A DNA stretch of 64,000 bases from Streptomyces sp. YIM 121038 (lineage in GTDB: Bacteria > Actinomycetota > Actinomycetes > Streptomycetales > Streptomycetaceae): assembly GCF_006088715.1 (NCBI RefSeq), contig NZ_CP030772.1, positions 868,001-932,000 on the forward strand. Direction: 5' to 3'. The translations under genes and the position numbers were made by a program. Under the pieces are notes generated by a model. The model was given only the letters and a program-made list of their open reading frames with translations, made no database searches and was not told where the DNA came from. Positions 48,570-57,062 of the stretch are shown in pieces. How positions within the stretch are numbered: position 1 is the stretch's first letter; each line of letters starts with the position of its first letter.

Positions 48570-49172
48570 CCGGAGGCGGCCCTGAGGGTGAAAGAACTGG
48601 TCATCGCGGCCGGGAAACGCGTAGCCCGTCCGGTGCAGTGGCGCGAGGGCTCCCGGCCGGGCAGCGGCCGCAGCGGAGACAAGCGCATGTACTCGCGCTT
48701 CGTGGCCCTGTGGATCCGCCCCGCCGGACGTGAAGTCCGCAAAGCCACGGCCGGCACCGAGCTGCCGGTGCGCTGGCTGCTGGCCGAATGGCCCGCCGAC
48801 CAGGACGAACCGGTGCAGTTCTGGCTCTCCAGCCTGCCCGAGCACACCCCGCTGCCCGTCCTGGTCCGCACCGCGAAACTCCGCTGGCGCATCGAAAACG
48901 ACTACCGCGAGATGAAACAGGCCCTGGGCCTGGCCCGCTTCGAAGGCCGCACCTGGCCCGGCTGGCACCACCACACGTCACCCTCGTCTCGGTCGCCCAC
49001 GCCTTCTGCACCCTGCAGCGGCTGACCCGCTCCCCAAAAGAGACGGCGCCAGCCTGAGCCTCTACCGAGTCGTCCGCGAAGTGCAGCTACTCCTCGCACT
49101 CTGGACCGGCGCCTGCCCCACCTGTCACCGCGACATCCCCGACCCCGCACCAACCCGACCAAGCCCTACTAG
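48570..49172 (+). pseudogene. IS701-family transposase fragment B, copy 2
   Basis: The sequence from 48570 to the terminal CTAG at 49169-49172 repeats 28452-27850, including the frameshift after WHHH. Only the C-terminal third of the transposase is present (KLRWRIENDYREMKQALGL). The fragment separates Rieske gene 1 from the PKS and ends 79 bp from the PKS start codon. Confidence 0.85.
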
Positions 49173-49265
49173 CAGTTCTCGGCGCAGGCCCGGTGCGGCC
49201 AGTCCTGAACGTGCCCCGCACTTCCGACAGTTCAAGAATAATCTTCGCTGCCCGGGCGGCGGCTG

Positions 49266-50345
49266 TCAGGTGGCAGAGCCCGCATCGGCGTCTGCTACTG
49301 CACCCCTATCCGGGGCGTAGAATTGCTGACACCACTTACGATATGAGCCGATGGGCCCTTCCTCCCTGACCAGTGCGGGAGGACTGGTGTAATGCTTCCG
49401 GTCCCAGATTCCGTGGTCAGGCGCCGCGTCAGCCATCAGCATCCGCATATTCATTGGAGTGATGGTACGGGAGAACCATGCGACGAGCTTTTCGGGCAGT
49501 CGGCGCCGCCATCCGAATCCAGGATCCAGGGATACGGAGCTCACACCTAGGGCGAGATGGACACGCCACGGCTCAACGGGGCGCGGAGAAGCCATGACAA
49601 CCATCTTGAGGCCGATTTTCGGAACATGGAATGTCGCCTCAAAAAACCCCAGGCCGTGGAGCGAAATGTCAAGATCACTTTCGAGTACGCCGAATGGAGG
49701 GAACGGCCTGGAGAATCGCAGGGCGGCCGAGTACTCATGCTTGTCCGCGACCGGCGGCCTCCTCATGAAGCAGTCGGCATACCCGTGCACGGCACGGGTA
49801 TGCCCCGCATCAAAGATATTCTCACAAACCTCTTGAGGATGAGTGTGAAGATCGAACGTTTTGAATAGCGGAGCGCGGCTTGCCTGCCCCGGCAGTTGCG
49901 GAAGGCGCCATGAAGGGGTTTCACCTCCCTGTCCCGACCAGGCAAATATTCCTCCATTCATTTCTTCGCTATGGAGAGTGGAAACGCGCCGTTGGATGAG
50001 CGGCACATCGTATCCCGGGCCCACACGCACATTGTTCCCATCCGGGCCGAAGGCAAAATGATGGAACGGACAGACAATCTCCTCACCATCCACCCACCCG
50101 CAACCCAGGTGCGCACCAAGATGCGGGCAGTAAGGGCGCACCACCCGCAGCCGCCCGCTCCGGGTCCGGTACACCACCACGTCTTCTCCCATGAACCGCC
50201 TGGTCACCACGCTCCCCGGAGGCACCTCGGCGGACGGCGCGAGCATGAACCACCCTTGGGGATACGGCAGCGGCACGGGCCCGGATTCGTACGCGAAGGC
50301 CGGACGCTCCTGCTTGACGAGCCTCTTCTTCCACTGCGATGCCAT
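49266..50345 (-). CDS. Rieske non-heme iron oxygenase 1
   Basis: AAGGGG stands 7 bases before the ATG. The 359-residue protein has a complete Rieske centre, Cys73-x-His75 (CPHLGAHLG) and Cys92-x2-His95 (CPFHHFAFG). The mononuclear iron site follows at Asp179-x2-His182-x4-His187 (NIFDAGHTRAVHG). Layout and spacing resemble the KshA/DAF-36 type of monooxygenase that hydroxylates hydrophobic substrates such as sterols. It needs a reductase partner, and none is encoded nearby. It lies 65 bp downstream of Rieske gene 2 and probably tailors the polyketide. Confidence 0.9.
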   Translation of the reverse strand: MASQWKKRLVKQERPAFAYESGPVPLPYPQGWFMLAPSAEVPPGSVVTRRFMGEDVVVYRTRSGRLRVVRPYCPHLGAHLGCGWVDGEEIVCPFHHFAFGPDGNNVRVGPGYDVPLIQRRVSTLHSEEMNGGIFAWSGQGGETPSWRLPQLPGQASRAPLFKTFDLHTHPQEVCENIFDAGHTRAVHGYADCFMRRPPVADKHEYSAALRFSRPFPPFGVLESDLDISLHGLGFFEATFHVPKIGLKMVVMASPRPVEPWRVHLALGVSSVSLDPGFGWRRRLPEKLVAWFSRTITPMNMRMLMADAAPDHGIWDRKHYTSPPALVREEGPIGSYRKWCQQFYAPDRGAVADADAGSAT

Positions 50346-50410
50346 GATTGCCCCTTGAATTCACGTGCCGTTTGACGCCCCGAGGGGGCAGGTTGAATAC
50401 TGGAGATTAT

Positions 50411-51262
50411 TCAGAACTGTTTCTGCGGCTCGGTGTCCTCCCGTTCGTCTACGAGAGGATAGAACTGCCTCGCCCAGCGCCGGAATTCGCCGATCGGGCC
50501 GTCCTTTGCGTTCAGGCCGGGGTGCGGTAAGTGTCGCTTGTGGTTCCACATCAGAGTGTCGTCGTAGAGGTCAGGTATGGCTGCCTGGACCAGGAGCCTC
50601 GCCAGCACCTTCGCCAGAGATTGCATCAATCGCCAGCGGGCGATCTGTGAGGCTTCGGGCAGATGCAGTCGCATCGCCATCGTGACTTGGGTCCTCCATG
50701 GACCCGTCGGGGTGGCAAGCATCCAGAAGAGAATTTTCAGCCGGCCGCCCAACGTGGATATGCTCGCGTACATACCCGAAAGGCCGAGTATTGTGATGTC
50801 GGCCTCCTGGCGCGTTTGTATCATCGGGATGAATTTGCGAGACCCTTTGCATCCAATGTGGAACAGGGGGTCGTCGATCCTGGCCGGCGCCTTGGGCGCA
50901 AGGGTCATCCGGTGAAGTTCCTTTAAATGCTGCGCGTCGACAGCGTTCTCGCAGACCTCCTGCGGATGCGTCGCAGACTCAACCACACGCCAGGCTAAGG
51001 GCCCTTGCATCTCAATTCCCAGTTTGCCAACTCCGAGATGGGCACCAAGATGGGGACAGTGAGGGCGCGTCACGCCGAGATCGCCGCGCGCCGTCCGGGA
51101 AACGACGACATCCTCGCCGGCCAGTCGCCGGGTCCTTATCGTTCCCGGCTTCCATTCACTCGAGAACCCAACAGCGAACCAGCCGTCAGGGTAAGGCAGC
51201 AGCTGCCGCCCCTCTTCGTAGCCCAGGGAGACTCCCTCTGCCCTGCTTCGGCGAGTGCGCAT
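50411..51262 (-). CDS. Rieske-type protein 2, lacking half of the [2Fe-2S] site
   Basis: The 283-residue protein is a paralogue of oxygenase 1 (LLPYPDGWFAVGF; RPHCPHLGAHLG; THPQEVCENAVDAQH). The first Rieske pair (Cys69, His71) and the mononuclear iron residues (Asp109, His112, His117) are present. About 67 residues between them are missing in frame, including the second Cys-x2-His pair. The protein passes directly from HLGVGKLGIEMQG to AWRVVESATHP. It should not bind a Rieske cluster in the normal way. It is either inactive, a regulatory partner of oxygenase 1, or a recent deletion product. Confidence 0.85.
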   Translation of the reverse strand: MRTRRSRAEGVSLGYEEGRQLLPYPDGWFAVGFSSEWKPGTIRTRRLAGEDVVVSRTARGDLGVTRPHCPHLGAHLGVGKLGIEMQGPLAWRVVESATHPQEVCENAVDAQHLKELHRMTLAPKAPARIDDPLFHIGCKGSRKFIPMIQTRQEADITILGLSGMYASISTLGGRLKILFWMLATPTGPWRTQVTMAMRLHLPEASQIARWRLMQSLAKVLARLLVQAAIPDLYDDTLMWNHKRHLPHPGLNAKDGPIGEFRRWARQFYPLVDEREDTEPQKQF

Positions 51263-51554
51263 TTCGATTTCCCGGTGTGCAGGGCGCTGACATTCCCCAG
51301 CAGGGTCCGGAAAATATTTCCGGGGCGAGCGAGCATCCAGAGTGAGGATTCCACCGGCATAGCGGTGAACATCATTGGTCCCTTAAGCAGGTAGCAGCAC
51401 ACGTGCATGGTTATCAAGAAACGCCGGGCATGGCTCTCCCCATTCACCAGAAGACAGCGGCGCGGTGCGCACGCCGCTCGTACACCGTCACAGGGTGCGG
51501 CCAGGCAAGGAAACAGTCGGAATCCGCACCGCAGCCTCCTTGGACCTGGAACAC
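51263..51554. other. Spacer in the Rieske operon
   Basis: About 290 bp between the DUF5988-type gene and Rieske gene 2. A leftward frame across it (with MHVCCYLLKGPMMFTAMPVE) has no recognisable family. It may be a remnant of a deleted gene. Confidence 0.35.
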
Positions 51555-51782
51555 CTATTCTGCAATCTTCGTGGAATAGCTCCACCGGAAGACCGGGAGC
51601 AATCGGCCGCCCACCTCACGAACCTCGCAGGTGCGAACATAGTGCTCACGGCCATTGAGATAGATGAGAGAGACCTTGTCCGTCATGCGATTGCCCGTCA
51701 GAGCTGTCGTGGACGGCAAGGCCACCGGTCCGCCCTCTAGCGCCACCAGATCTTCCACATGGCACAACAAGGACTCATTCAT
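51555..51782 (-). CDS. DUF5988-type small protein
   Basis: GGAG lies 8 bases before the ATG. The 75-residue product contains VALEGGPVALPSTTAL, then VSLIYLNGREHYVRTCEV, and ends VFRWSYSTKIAE, matching the short DUF5988 proteins of actinobacterial biosynthetic clusters (GG.P..LP, then a His/Tyr segment, then VFRW..RT.IAE). Their role is unknown. It is the first gene of the leftward set that leads to the Rieske and PKS genes. Confidence 0.65.
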   Translation of the reverse strand: MNESLLCHVEDLVALEGGPVALPSTTALTGNRMTDKVSLIYLNGREHYVRTCEVREVGGRLLPVFRWSYSTKIAE

Positions 51783-52196
51783 GAGCGGGTCTCCATCCGT
51801 GACACATCAGCGATCCGTGACGCTGAAGCACACCAACCACTGCTCTGCGGGAAGCGGCGGTGTACCAGGACGCGCCGACCCCTGCGCGGAGGGAACGGCA
51901 TTCACTACTCTGCTTGGGGATGTGCCCGCCTGGAGCGAAGAGATAAACCAACGGCGCATCCCAACAGGAAGCGTGGAGCGCACACGGCGCATACACTCCC
52001 CTCCTGTAGATGCTATTGGCTTAGTCCGCACCACCGCGATCCTATGGTGCGCCCCTTGCGCTCTCAGGGCACAAGCGTTCTCAGCGCGATGACGGCGGCT
52101 ACGGCTGGGGCTGCAGGACTAATGAGTGATCTGGGCATAGCCGATCCCTCGCCTGTGAAACACCGTCACCCGGCGGACGCATCCAGGGCGAACCGT
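51783..52196. other. Probable promoter region of the leftward set
   Basis: No gene is supported here. The segment should hold the promoter for the DUF5988-Rieske-PKS set. No repeat stood out apart from the inverted repeat that begins at 52197. Confidence 0.35.
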
Positions 52197-52247
52197 GTTT
52201 CATAAGTTGTCGCAAACGGCTCGACGTTTTGCAACAACTCATGAAAC
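52197..52247. repeat. Imperfect inverted repeat, recombination-site-like
   Basis: GTTTCATAAGTTGTCGCAAA and, inverted, GTTTCATGAGTTGTTGCAAA face each other across about 6 bp. Two imperfect inverted arms of about 22 bp with a short centre resemble the binding site of a dimeric site-specific recombinase. The fragment that follows often neighbours such recombinases. Confidence 0.5.
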
Positions 52248-52394
52248 AGTCGGGGCTCGTGAGCGACGACTTCAAGCGCGTGGAAACGCACTACTGCCCG
52301 ATGTCCACCTGCGCCGCCCCCGCGGGCTCGCCGTGCCGCACCGGCAAGGGCAAGGTGGCCATCCAGTACCACACCAGTTACACCGAAAGCTTGG
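52229..52394 (+). pseudogene. Fragment of plasmid-type Cys-rich protein
   Basis: Reads RVETHYCPMSTCAAPAGSPC then RTGKGKVAIQYHT, the zinc-binding-like CPxxxCxAPAGSPCRT motif of small Streptomyces mobile-element proteins. It is cut at 52395 by the ISL3 element. No partner half was found on the other side. Confidence 0.55.
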
Positions 52395-54001
52395 CTCTGT
52401 CCCGTAGTCGGTGGTGACGGCGGGTAGCCGTCCTTGATCGTGATCTCGTGATGGATGTCAACTCCTTGGTGGGAGCGGTGTTTTCGGGGCTGTCGCTGTT
52501 GGTCGTCGAGGATGTGGCGGACGGCGGCGACTCGGTCGTGGTCATGGCCCGCACTCGGGATGCCGCGGTCCCGTGCCCGGCGTGCGGGACGCCGACGGCG
52601 AAGGTGCACGGGTACCACGGGCGGACGGTGAGGGACCTGCCTGTCGATGGGCGGCCAGTAGTGCTGCACCTGCAGGTCCGGCGGCTGGTCTGTCCCGTCG
52701 TTGGCTGTCGACGGCAGACCTTCCGCGAGCAGGTCCCCGGACTGGTGGAACGTCATCAGCGCCGCACGGTTCGGCTGGCCGCCCAGATATCCCAGGTGGC
52801 ACGGGAGTTATGCGGCCGTGCGGCTGCGCGTCTGGCCGGCCTGCTGGCCATGCCGGTCTCCCGCAGCACCGCGCTGCGCTATCTGAAGTGCCTGCCGCTG
52901 CCCGAGCGACCTGTGCCGAGGGTGATCCGGCGTGGATGATTTCACCCTGCGGCGGCGCCACCGCTACGCGACGATCATCACGGATGCCGAAACCGGCCGG
53001 CGCATCGCTGTCCTGCCCGGCCGCGAGATGGCCACCCTTGAGTCCTGGCTGCGGACGCACCCAGGTGTCGAGGTCGTCTGCCGGGACGGACCGGCCAGCC
53101 ACGCCGAGGCCATCCGTCGCGCCCTGCCCGCCCCGGTGCAGGTGAGCGACCGCTGGCACCTGCGGCGAAATCTCTGCGGCAAGGTCCTGCTCGAAGTCCG
53201 CGCGCACACCGGCTGCCGGGCCACCATCAACCCGCCGCGCCCCGGCGGGGTGCGCGAGCAGACCACCCGCGAACGCTGGAACAAGATCCATGATCTCCTC
53301 GGGCAGGGCACCGGCCTGCCCGACTGCGCCCGCCGCCTGAACCCGGCCCTGAACACCGTCAAACGCTACGCCCGCATGCCCGAACCCCAAGCCCTGCGCA
53401 TCACGCCCCATTACCGCCCCGGCCTCGTCGACCCCTACCGCGATCACCAGCGCGAGCGTCGCAAGGCCAACCCGGCGGAGCCGGTCACCCACCCCCTGCA
53501 AGAGACCAGGGAGTCGGGCTGCACAGGCAGCACCAACCTGCTGGTCCGCTACCTCAACCAGGGCCGCGCCGAGGATGATCGCCCGGTGACCACCGCACAC
53601 CAGGCCACGCGGCTCCTGCTCACCCATCCCGAGAAGCTTCGCCGGAAGGACGCCACCCTGCTGCAGCAGACCGCCGCGGCCTGCCCGGAAATGACCGCGC
53701 TCGCCGAACTCGTACGCGGCTTCGCCACCTTGCTGAGACCCGCCGAGGGCAACGACATCCAACTCACCCAGTGGATCGCGTCCGCCCGCGCTGCCGGACT
53801 GCCCCACCTACGCAGTTCCACCAACAGCCCGGAGATCGACCGGCCCGCCGCGAACGCCGGCCTCACCCTTCCGTTTCACAACGGCCGCACCGAAAACGTC
53901 AACACCCGCACCAAGCGGATCATGAGACAGATACACAGCCGCGCCGGATCCGATCTCCTCCTCCCCTGACCACTCGGTGTCACCACCGACTACGGGACAG
54001 A
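52395..54001 (+). mobile_element. ISL3-family element
   Basis: 24-bp perfect inverted repeats (CTCTGTCCCGTAGTCGGTGG at the left) bound a 1607-bp element with one transposase gene. No target duplication was evident. Confidence 0.88.
52448..53969 (+). pseudogene. ISL3 transposase, frameshifted
   Basis: The first frame has the zinc-finger-like CPACGTPTAKVHGYHGR and RRLVCPVVGCRRQTF and stops at 52939 after an extra C at about 52929 (ATCCGGCG where ATCGGCG is expected). The second frame begins with the catalytic VDDFTLRRRHRYATII and continues through LPGREMATLESWLRTHPGVE to RTENVNTRTKRIMRQ. The C-terminal domain looks complete. One base separates the two halves. Confidence 0.85.
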
Positions 54002-54002
54002 G

Positions 54003-54357
54003 TCTGATTTCTTGTGTTCCCCGGGCGGTTCGGTGTTCGGGCGGCGCTTGATCGGGGTGATCACCGTGCCGCCAGCACCTTGGTATCCCCTGTCTGCCAG
54101 GACCTCGGGGTCCAGTGCGGCGCAGGCGTCGGCGATGCCGTGCTCGCGGGCGGCCCTGACATCGTGGGTGGTACCGGGCAGGGCAGGCGAGAGCCACAGC
54201 TGGTTTTCCCCTCCTGCGCGGTGATGACCCGCGGGTTCACGCCCTCACTACGGGCTTTGCCGGAGAAGTGCCCCTCGGCCTGGACCCGGTCGGTCTCCGC
54301 GACGGTGGCGTCGAGCAGCACGTATCCGTTCGCGTGGCGGCTGGTGAGCGTGCCCAA
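54003..54357 (-). pseudogene. IS5-type transposase fragment
   Basis: Reads LTSRHANGYVLLDATVAETD, GHFSGKARSEGVNPRVITAQ, then continues in a shifted frame with LPGTTHDVRAAREHGIADAC and a LADRGYQGAG-like segment. The N-terminal third is missing, and the ISL3 element lies at its 3' side. Confidence 0.7.
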
Positions 54358-54359
54358 GA

Positions 54360-54926
54360 TCAGACCGAGCCGAGATCAACCTCTACAGGGAAGGGGGCGA
54401 CGGCCTTCACGGCGCCGGTGAACATGTCGCCTTCCCGGTACGCCTGGGCCGCGGGATCGAGGACGTACGTGTAGACCAGGGGAACCCCCGTCGCGGCCTG
54501 CTCGATCCTCCAGTAGAAGGCGATGCCGGCCTTGGCGTACTGGTCCGTCTTCACGATCCGGTCGGTTGTCTCCGAGCCCGGGGAGACGACCTCGGCGACC
54601 AGGAGCACGTGCTCGGCGCGGGTGGGTGAGATGTCGATGGTGTCCGCCCGGTAGACGACAACGTCCGGGCGCCGGTTGGTGAGGGGGATGTCCTGGAGGC
54701 GGACGTCGAAGTCGGTGTCCGCGTTCCACTGCGGTCCCGCTGCGGCGTCCAGCGCGTTCGCCAGGATGCGGGCCAGCCGGTTGTGCCTCTTGGATGCGCT
54801 GGGGCTCACCACGACCATCCCGTCCACGATCTCGATGCCAGCGCAGCGCTCCTCGGGCCAGGAGTCATACTCCTGTGCCGTGATCTGCTCATGCATCCAC
54901 GCCGGAGCCACCGTCTCCGCGCTCAT
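54360..54926 (-). CDS. Uma2-family restriction-endonuclease-like protein 2
   Basis: The ATG at 54926 gives 188 residues. Uma2 features: GIEIVDGMVVVSPSASKRHN, RRPDVVVYRADTIDI, VLLVAEVVSPGSETTDRIVK and KAGIAFYWRIEQA, the PD-(D/E)XK-like core. It is diverged from the Uma2 protein at 26269. The IS5 fragment starts 2 bp after its stop. Confidence 0.85.
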   Translation of the reverse strand: MSAETVAPAWMHEQITAQEYDSWPEERCAGIEIVDGMVVVSPSASKRHNRLARILANALDAAAGPQWNADTDFDVRLQDIPLTNRRPDVVVYRADTIDISPTRAEHVLLVAEVVSPGSETTDRIVKTDQYAKAGIAFYWRIEQAATGVPLVYTYVLDPAAQAYREGDMFTGAVKAVAPFPVEVDLGSV

Positions 54927-55691
54927 GACGTACCTCCCATGCCCGCGCAAGCGGGTTCGCTGCCTGCCGAAATCAGTTTACTGGCCCTGGCCGTGAGCGT
55001 CTTCGGCCCCGCCAAGACCAAGACCGATCACACAGGGATAGTCAGGTCGTGGGCGATCCGGAGCGTGATCCACAGGGCCAGGGGCGACCAGTGGGCATGC
55101 GTCGCTCGGAATGTCGTCTTCGCGGTAGCGGTGGCCAGGTGTATCTGGCTTGGTATCGGCGTGGTTATTCAGTTCAGATCGTCGCTTGGGTGTGCCCGAC
55201 GGCCGGTCCTCGGCGTGAAGGATAACTCCAGGCCCCACCGCCTGCGAGCACCAACTGATGATCAGATAGGGGCGGATATCTGTGATAATCGGATCAGCCG
55301 AGTTCGATTTGAAGGGTCCCGGCGGGAAGCTTTCCATCGGCCTGTCATTTGGGTGGCGTCGATGCATGCCGACGACGGTGTGTCAAGTACGCGGAATCGT
55401 TCCGTCAGGGACGTGATGGCGTGCACTGAATTCACAATATGCAAATTCGCGGGAGAACGACGGGATTGCCTCAGCCTCCGCCACCGCGCACTTCGTAGAC
55501 GATGCTCACCTACATGCGCTGGGGACGCGTGCCTCCCTGAGCCGTAACCGTCGCCCCGACAATGTGATTACGGGCTGCGGCCCGGATGATTTGAGTCGAC
55601 AACGTTCGCCGTAGGAAAATGGGTCCTGTGGGTTTCTCTCTCATTCATGCAGAAGCGGTCGAACACCCCTGGCCAATAAGGAGTTGGTCCT
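54927..55691. other. Intergenic region upstream of the KASIII operon
   Basis: No gene is supported. The last 350 bp are less GC-rich than the rest and probably hold the operon promoter. CAGATA and TATCTG form a 6-bp inverted repeat with an 8-nt centre at 55264-55283, a possible operator. AAGGAG at 55677 fits the ATG at 55692. Confidence 0.4.
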
Positions 55692-56720
55692 ATGAGTGCG
55701 ACAGTGATCGCTGGCCTCGGGGGGTATGTTCCTCCACGGGCGGTGGGGAATGAGACCTTCGCGGCCCGGCTGGGTGTCACTGACGAGTGGATCCGTTCGC
55801 GGATTGGCACTTCCCGGCGTCATTTCGCAGGAGAGGGCGTTGCCACTGCGGCTCTTGCTGTGGAGGCAGGGCGGTGCGCTCTGGCTTCGGCTGGGTATGA
55901 GACGTGCGATGTGGTGCTGCTTGCTACGACGACACCGGATCGCACCTGCCCGGCGACTGCCCCCGAGGTCGCGTGGCGGTTGGGCCTGGAGACGGCTGCG
56001 GCATGTGATGTCTCGGCTGTCTGCGCGGGCTTCGTGTACGCCATCTCGCTGGCTCGCGGCCTCATTGCCGCGGGGGACGCCCGGAGTGTTTTGGTCATCG
56101 GGGCCGAGGCTGTCTCGACGATCGTCGACCCTGATGACCGTGCCACTGCCGCCGTCTTCGGGGACGGGGCCGGCGCGCTGGTGTTGAGAGCGGGGGCCCC
56201 TGACGAATCGGGGGCGGTGGTGGGGGTCGACCTCGGCAGCGATGGTGCACACAGCGATCTGCTCCAGGTTCCGGCGGGCGGGTCAAGGCTGCCCGCTACT
56301 CCCGATGTTCCCCAGCGTGACCGCTTCATGATAATGAACGGACCGGAGATCTACCGGCACGCCGTGCGTCGCATGGCCAGCTCATCACGCAAGGTACTTG
56401 ACCGTGCGGGGTGGCGGACCAGCGATATCGAGGTGCTGGTGGTGCATCAGGCCAATCGCCGGATCCTGGGCGCGGTCGCCCGGGACTTGGACATTCCCGC
56501 ACAGCGCGTGGCTCGCAACCTCGAGCGCGTCGGCAACACATCTGCCGCTTCGATCCCGCTGGCACTGAGCCACGCCGCAGACGAGGGCCTGCTCACCGCG
56601 GACGCCCGCGTGTTGCTCACCGCGTTCGGTGGCGGCCTGTCGTGGGGCTCGGTCGCACTGACCTGGCCGACCGTGACCGTGGTCGCCCCCACCCTCTTCG
56701 CCGACCGGACCTCTGACTGA
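55692..56720 (+). CDS. Beta-ketoacyl-ACP synthase III (FabH-like)
   Basis: The 342-residue protein has the FabH triad at Cys111 (DVSAVCAGFVYAI), His252 (VVHQANRRI) and Asn282 (RVGNTSAASIPL), and the glycine-rich AVFGDGAGALVL. All catalytic residues are intact, so it should load an acyl-CoA and extend it with malonyl-ACP to a beta-ketoacyl-ACP. It is followed 11 bp later by its own ACP. Together they are likely to make the acyl donor for the AfsA-like protein downstream. It is not a type III PKS, because the His and Asn contexts are FabH-like. Confidence 0.93.
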   Translation: MSATVIAGLGGYVPPRAVGNETFAARLGVTDEWIRSRIGTSRRHFAGEGVATAALAVEAGRCALASAGYETCDVVLLATTTPDRTCPATAPEVAWRLGLETAAACDVSAVCAGFVYAISLARGLIAAGDARSVLVIGAEAVSTIVDPDDRATAAVFGDGAGALVLRAGAPDESGAVVGVDLGSDGAHSDLLQVPAGGSRLPATPDVPQRDRFMIMNGPEIYRHAVRRMASSSRKVLDRAGWRTSDIEVLVVHQANRRILGAVARDLDIPAQRVARNLERVGNTSAASIPLALSHAADEGLLTADARVLLTAFGGGLSWGSVALTWPTVTVVAPTLFADRTSD

Positions 56721-56731
56721 AGGGCCTCTCT

Positions 56732-56989
56732 ATGAACGACCGCACATACGCTGGGATCCTCGCTGACGTCAGCGAGATCATCTACTCCCTCAATGAGGTG
56801 GCCACAAAAGAGGTCTCGGAGTCGGACAGTCTTCAGGACGACCTTGACCTGGACTCTCTTCCGTTGGTCGAGATGGCCTGCGCGGCTGAAGACAAGTTCG
56901 GGATCGCGATCCCCCAGGAAGACCTCTTCGAATTCCGCACGGTCGCGGACGTCACCTCGTACGTACACAAGAGACTCGACAGGGCCTGA
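56732..56989 (+). CDS. Acyl carrier protein
   Basis: The 85-residue acidic protein carries the phosphopantetheine serine at position 42 in DDLDLDSLPLVEMACAAEDK, with the four-helix pattern of discrete ACPs (PQEDLFEFRTVADVTSYV near the end). It sits between the KASIII and the oxygenase-like gene and is probably dedicated to this operon. Confidence 0.93.
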   Translation: MNDRTYAGILADVSEIIYSLNEVATKEVSESDSLQDDLDLDSLPLVEMACAAEDKFGIAIPQEDLFEFRTVADVTSYVHKRLDRA

Positions 56990-57062
56990 GCCTGTCCCCG
57001 CCTTGTCTTCTCTGATCGCGCATGGCCGCGAACACAGTTTCTGCCACGAGGGGTTGAAATCC

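Noticed and set aside
54978..55367. Leftward 129-codon frame in the intergenic region
   Set aside because: Unlike any protein family, Pro/Asp/His-rich, no ribosome binding site; probably chance in GC-rich DNA.
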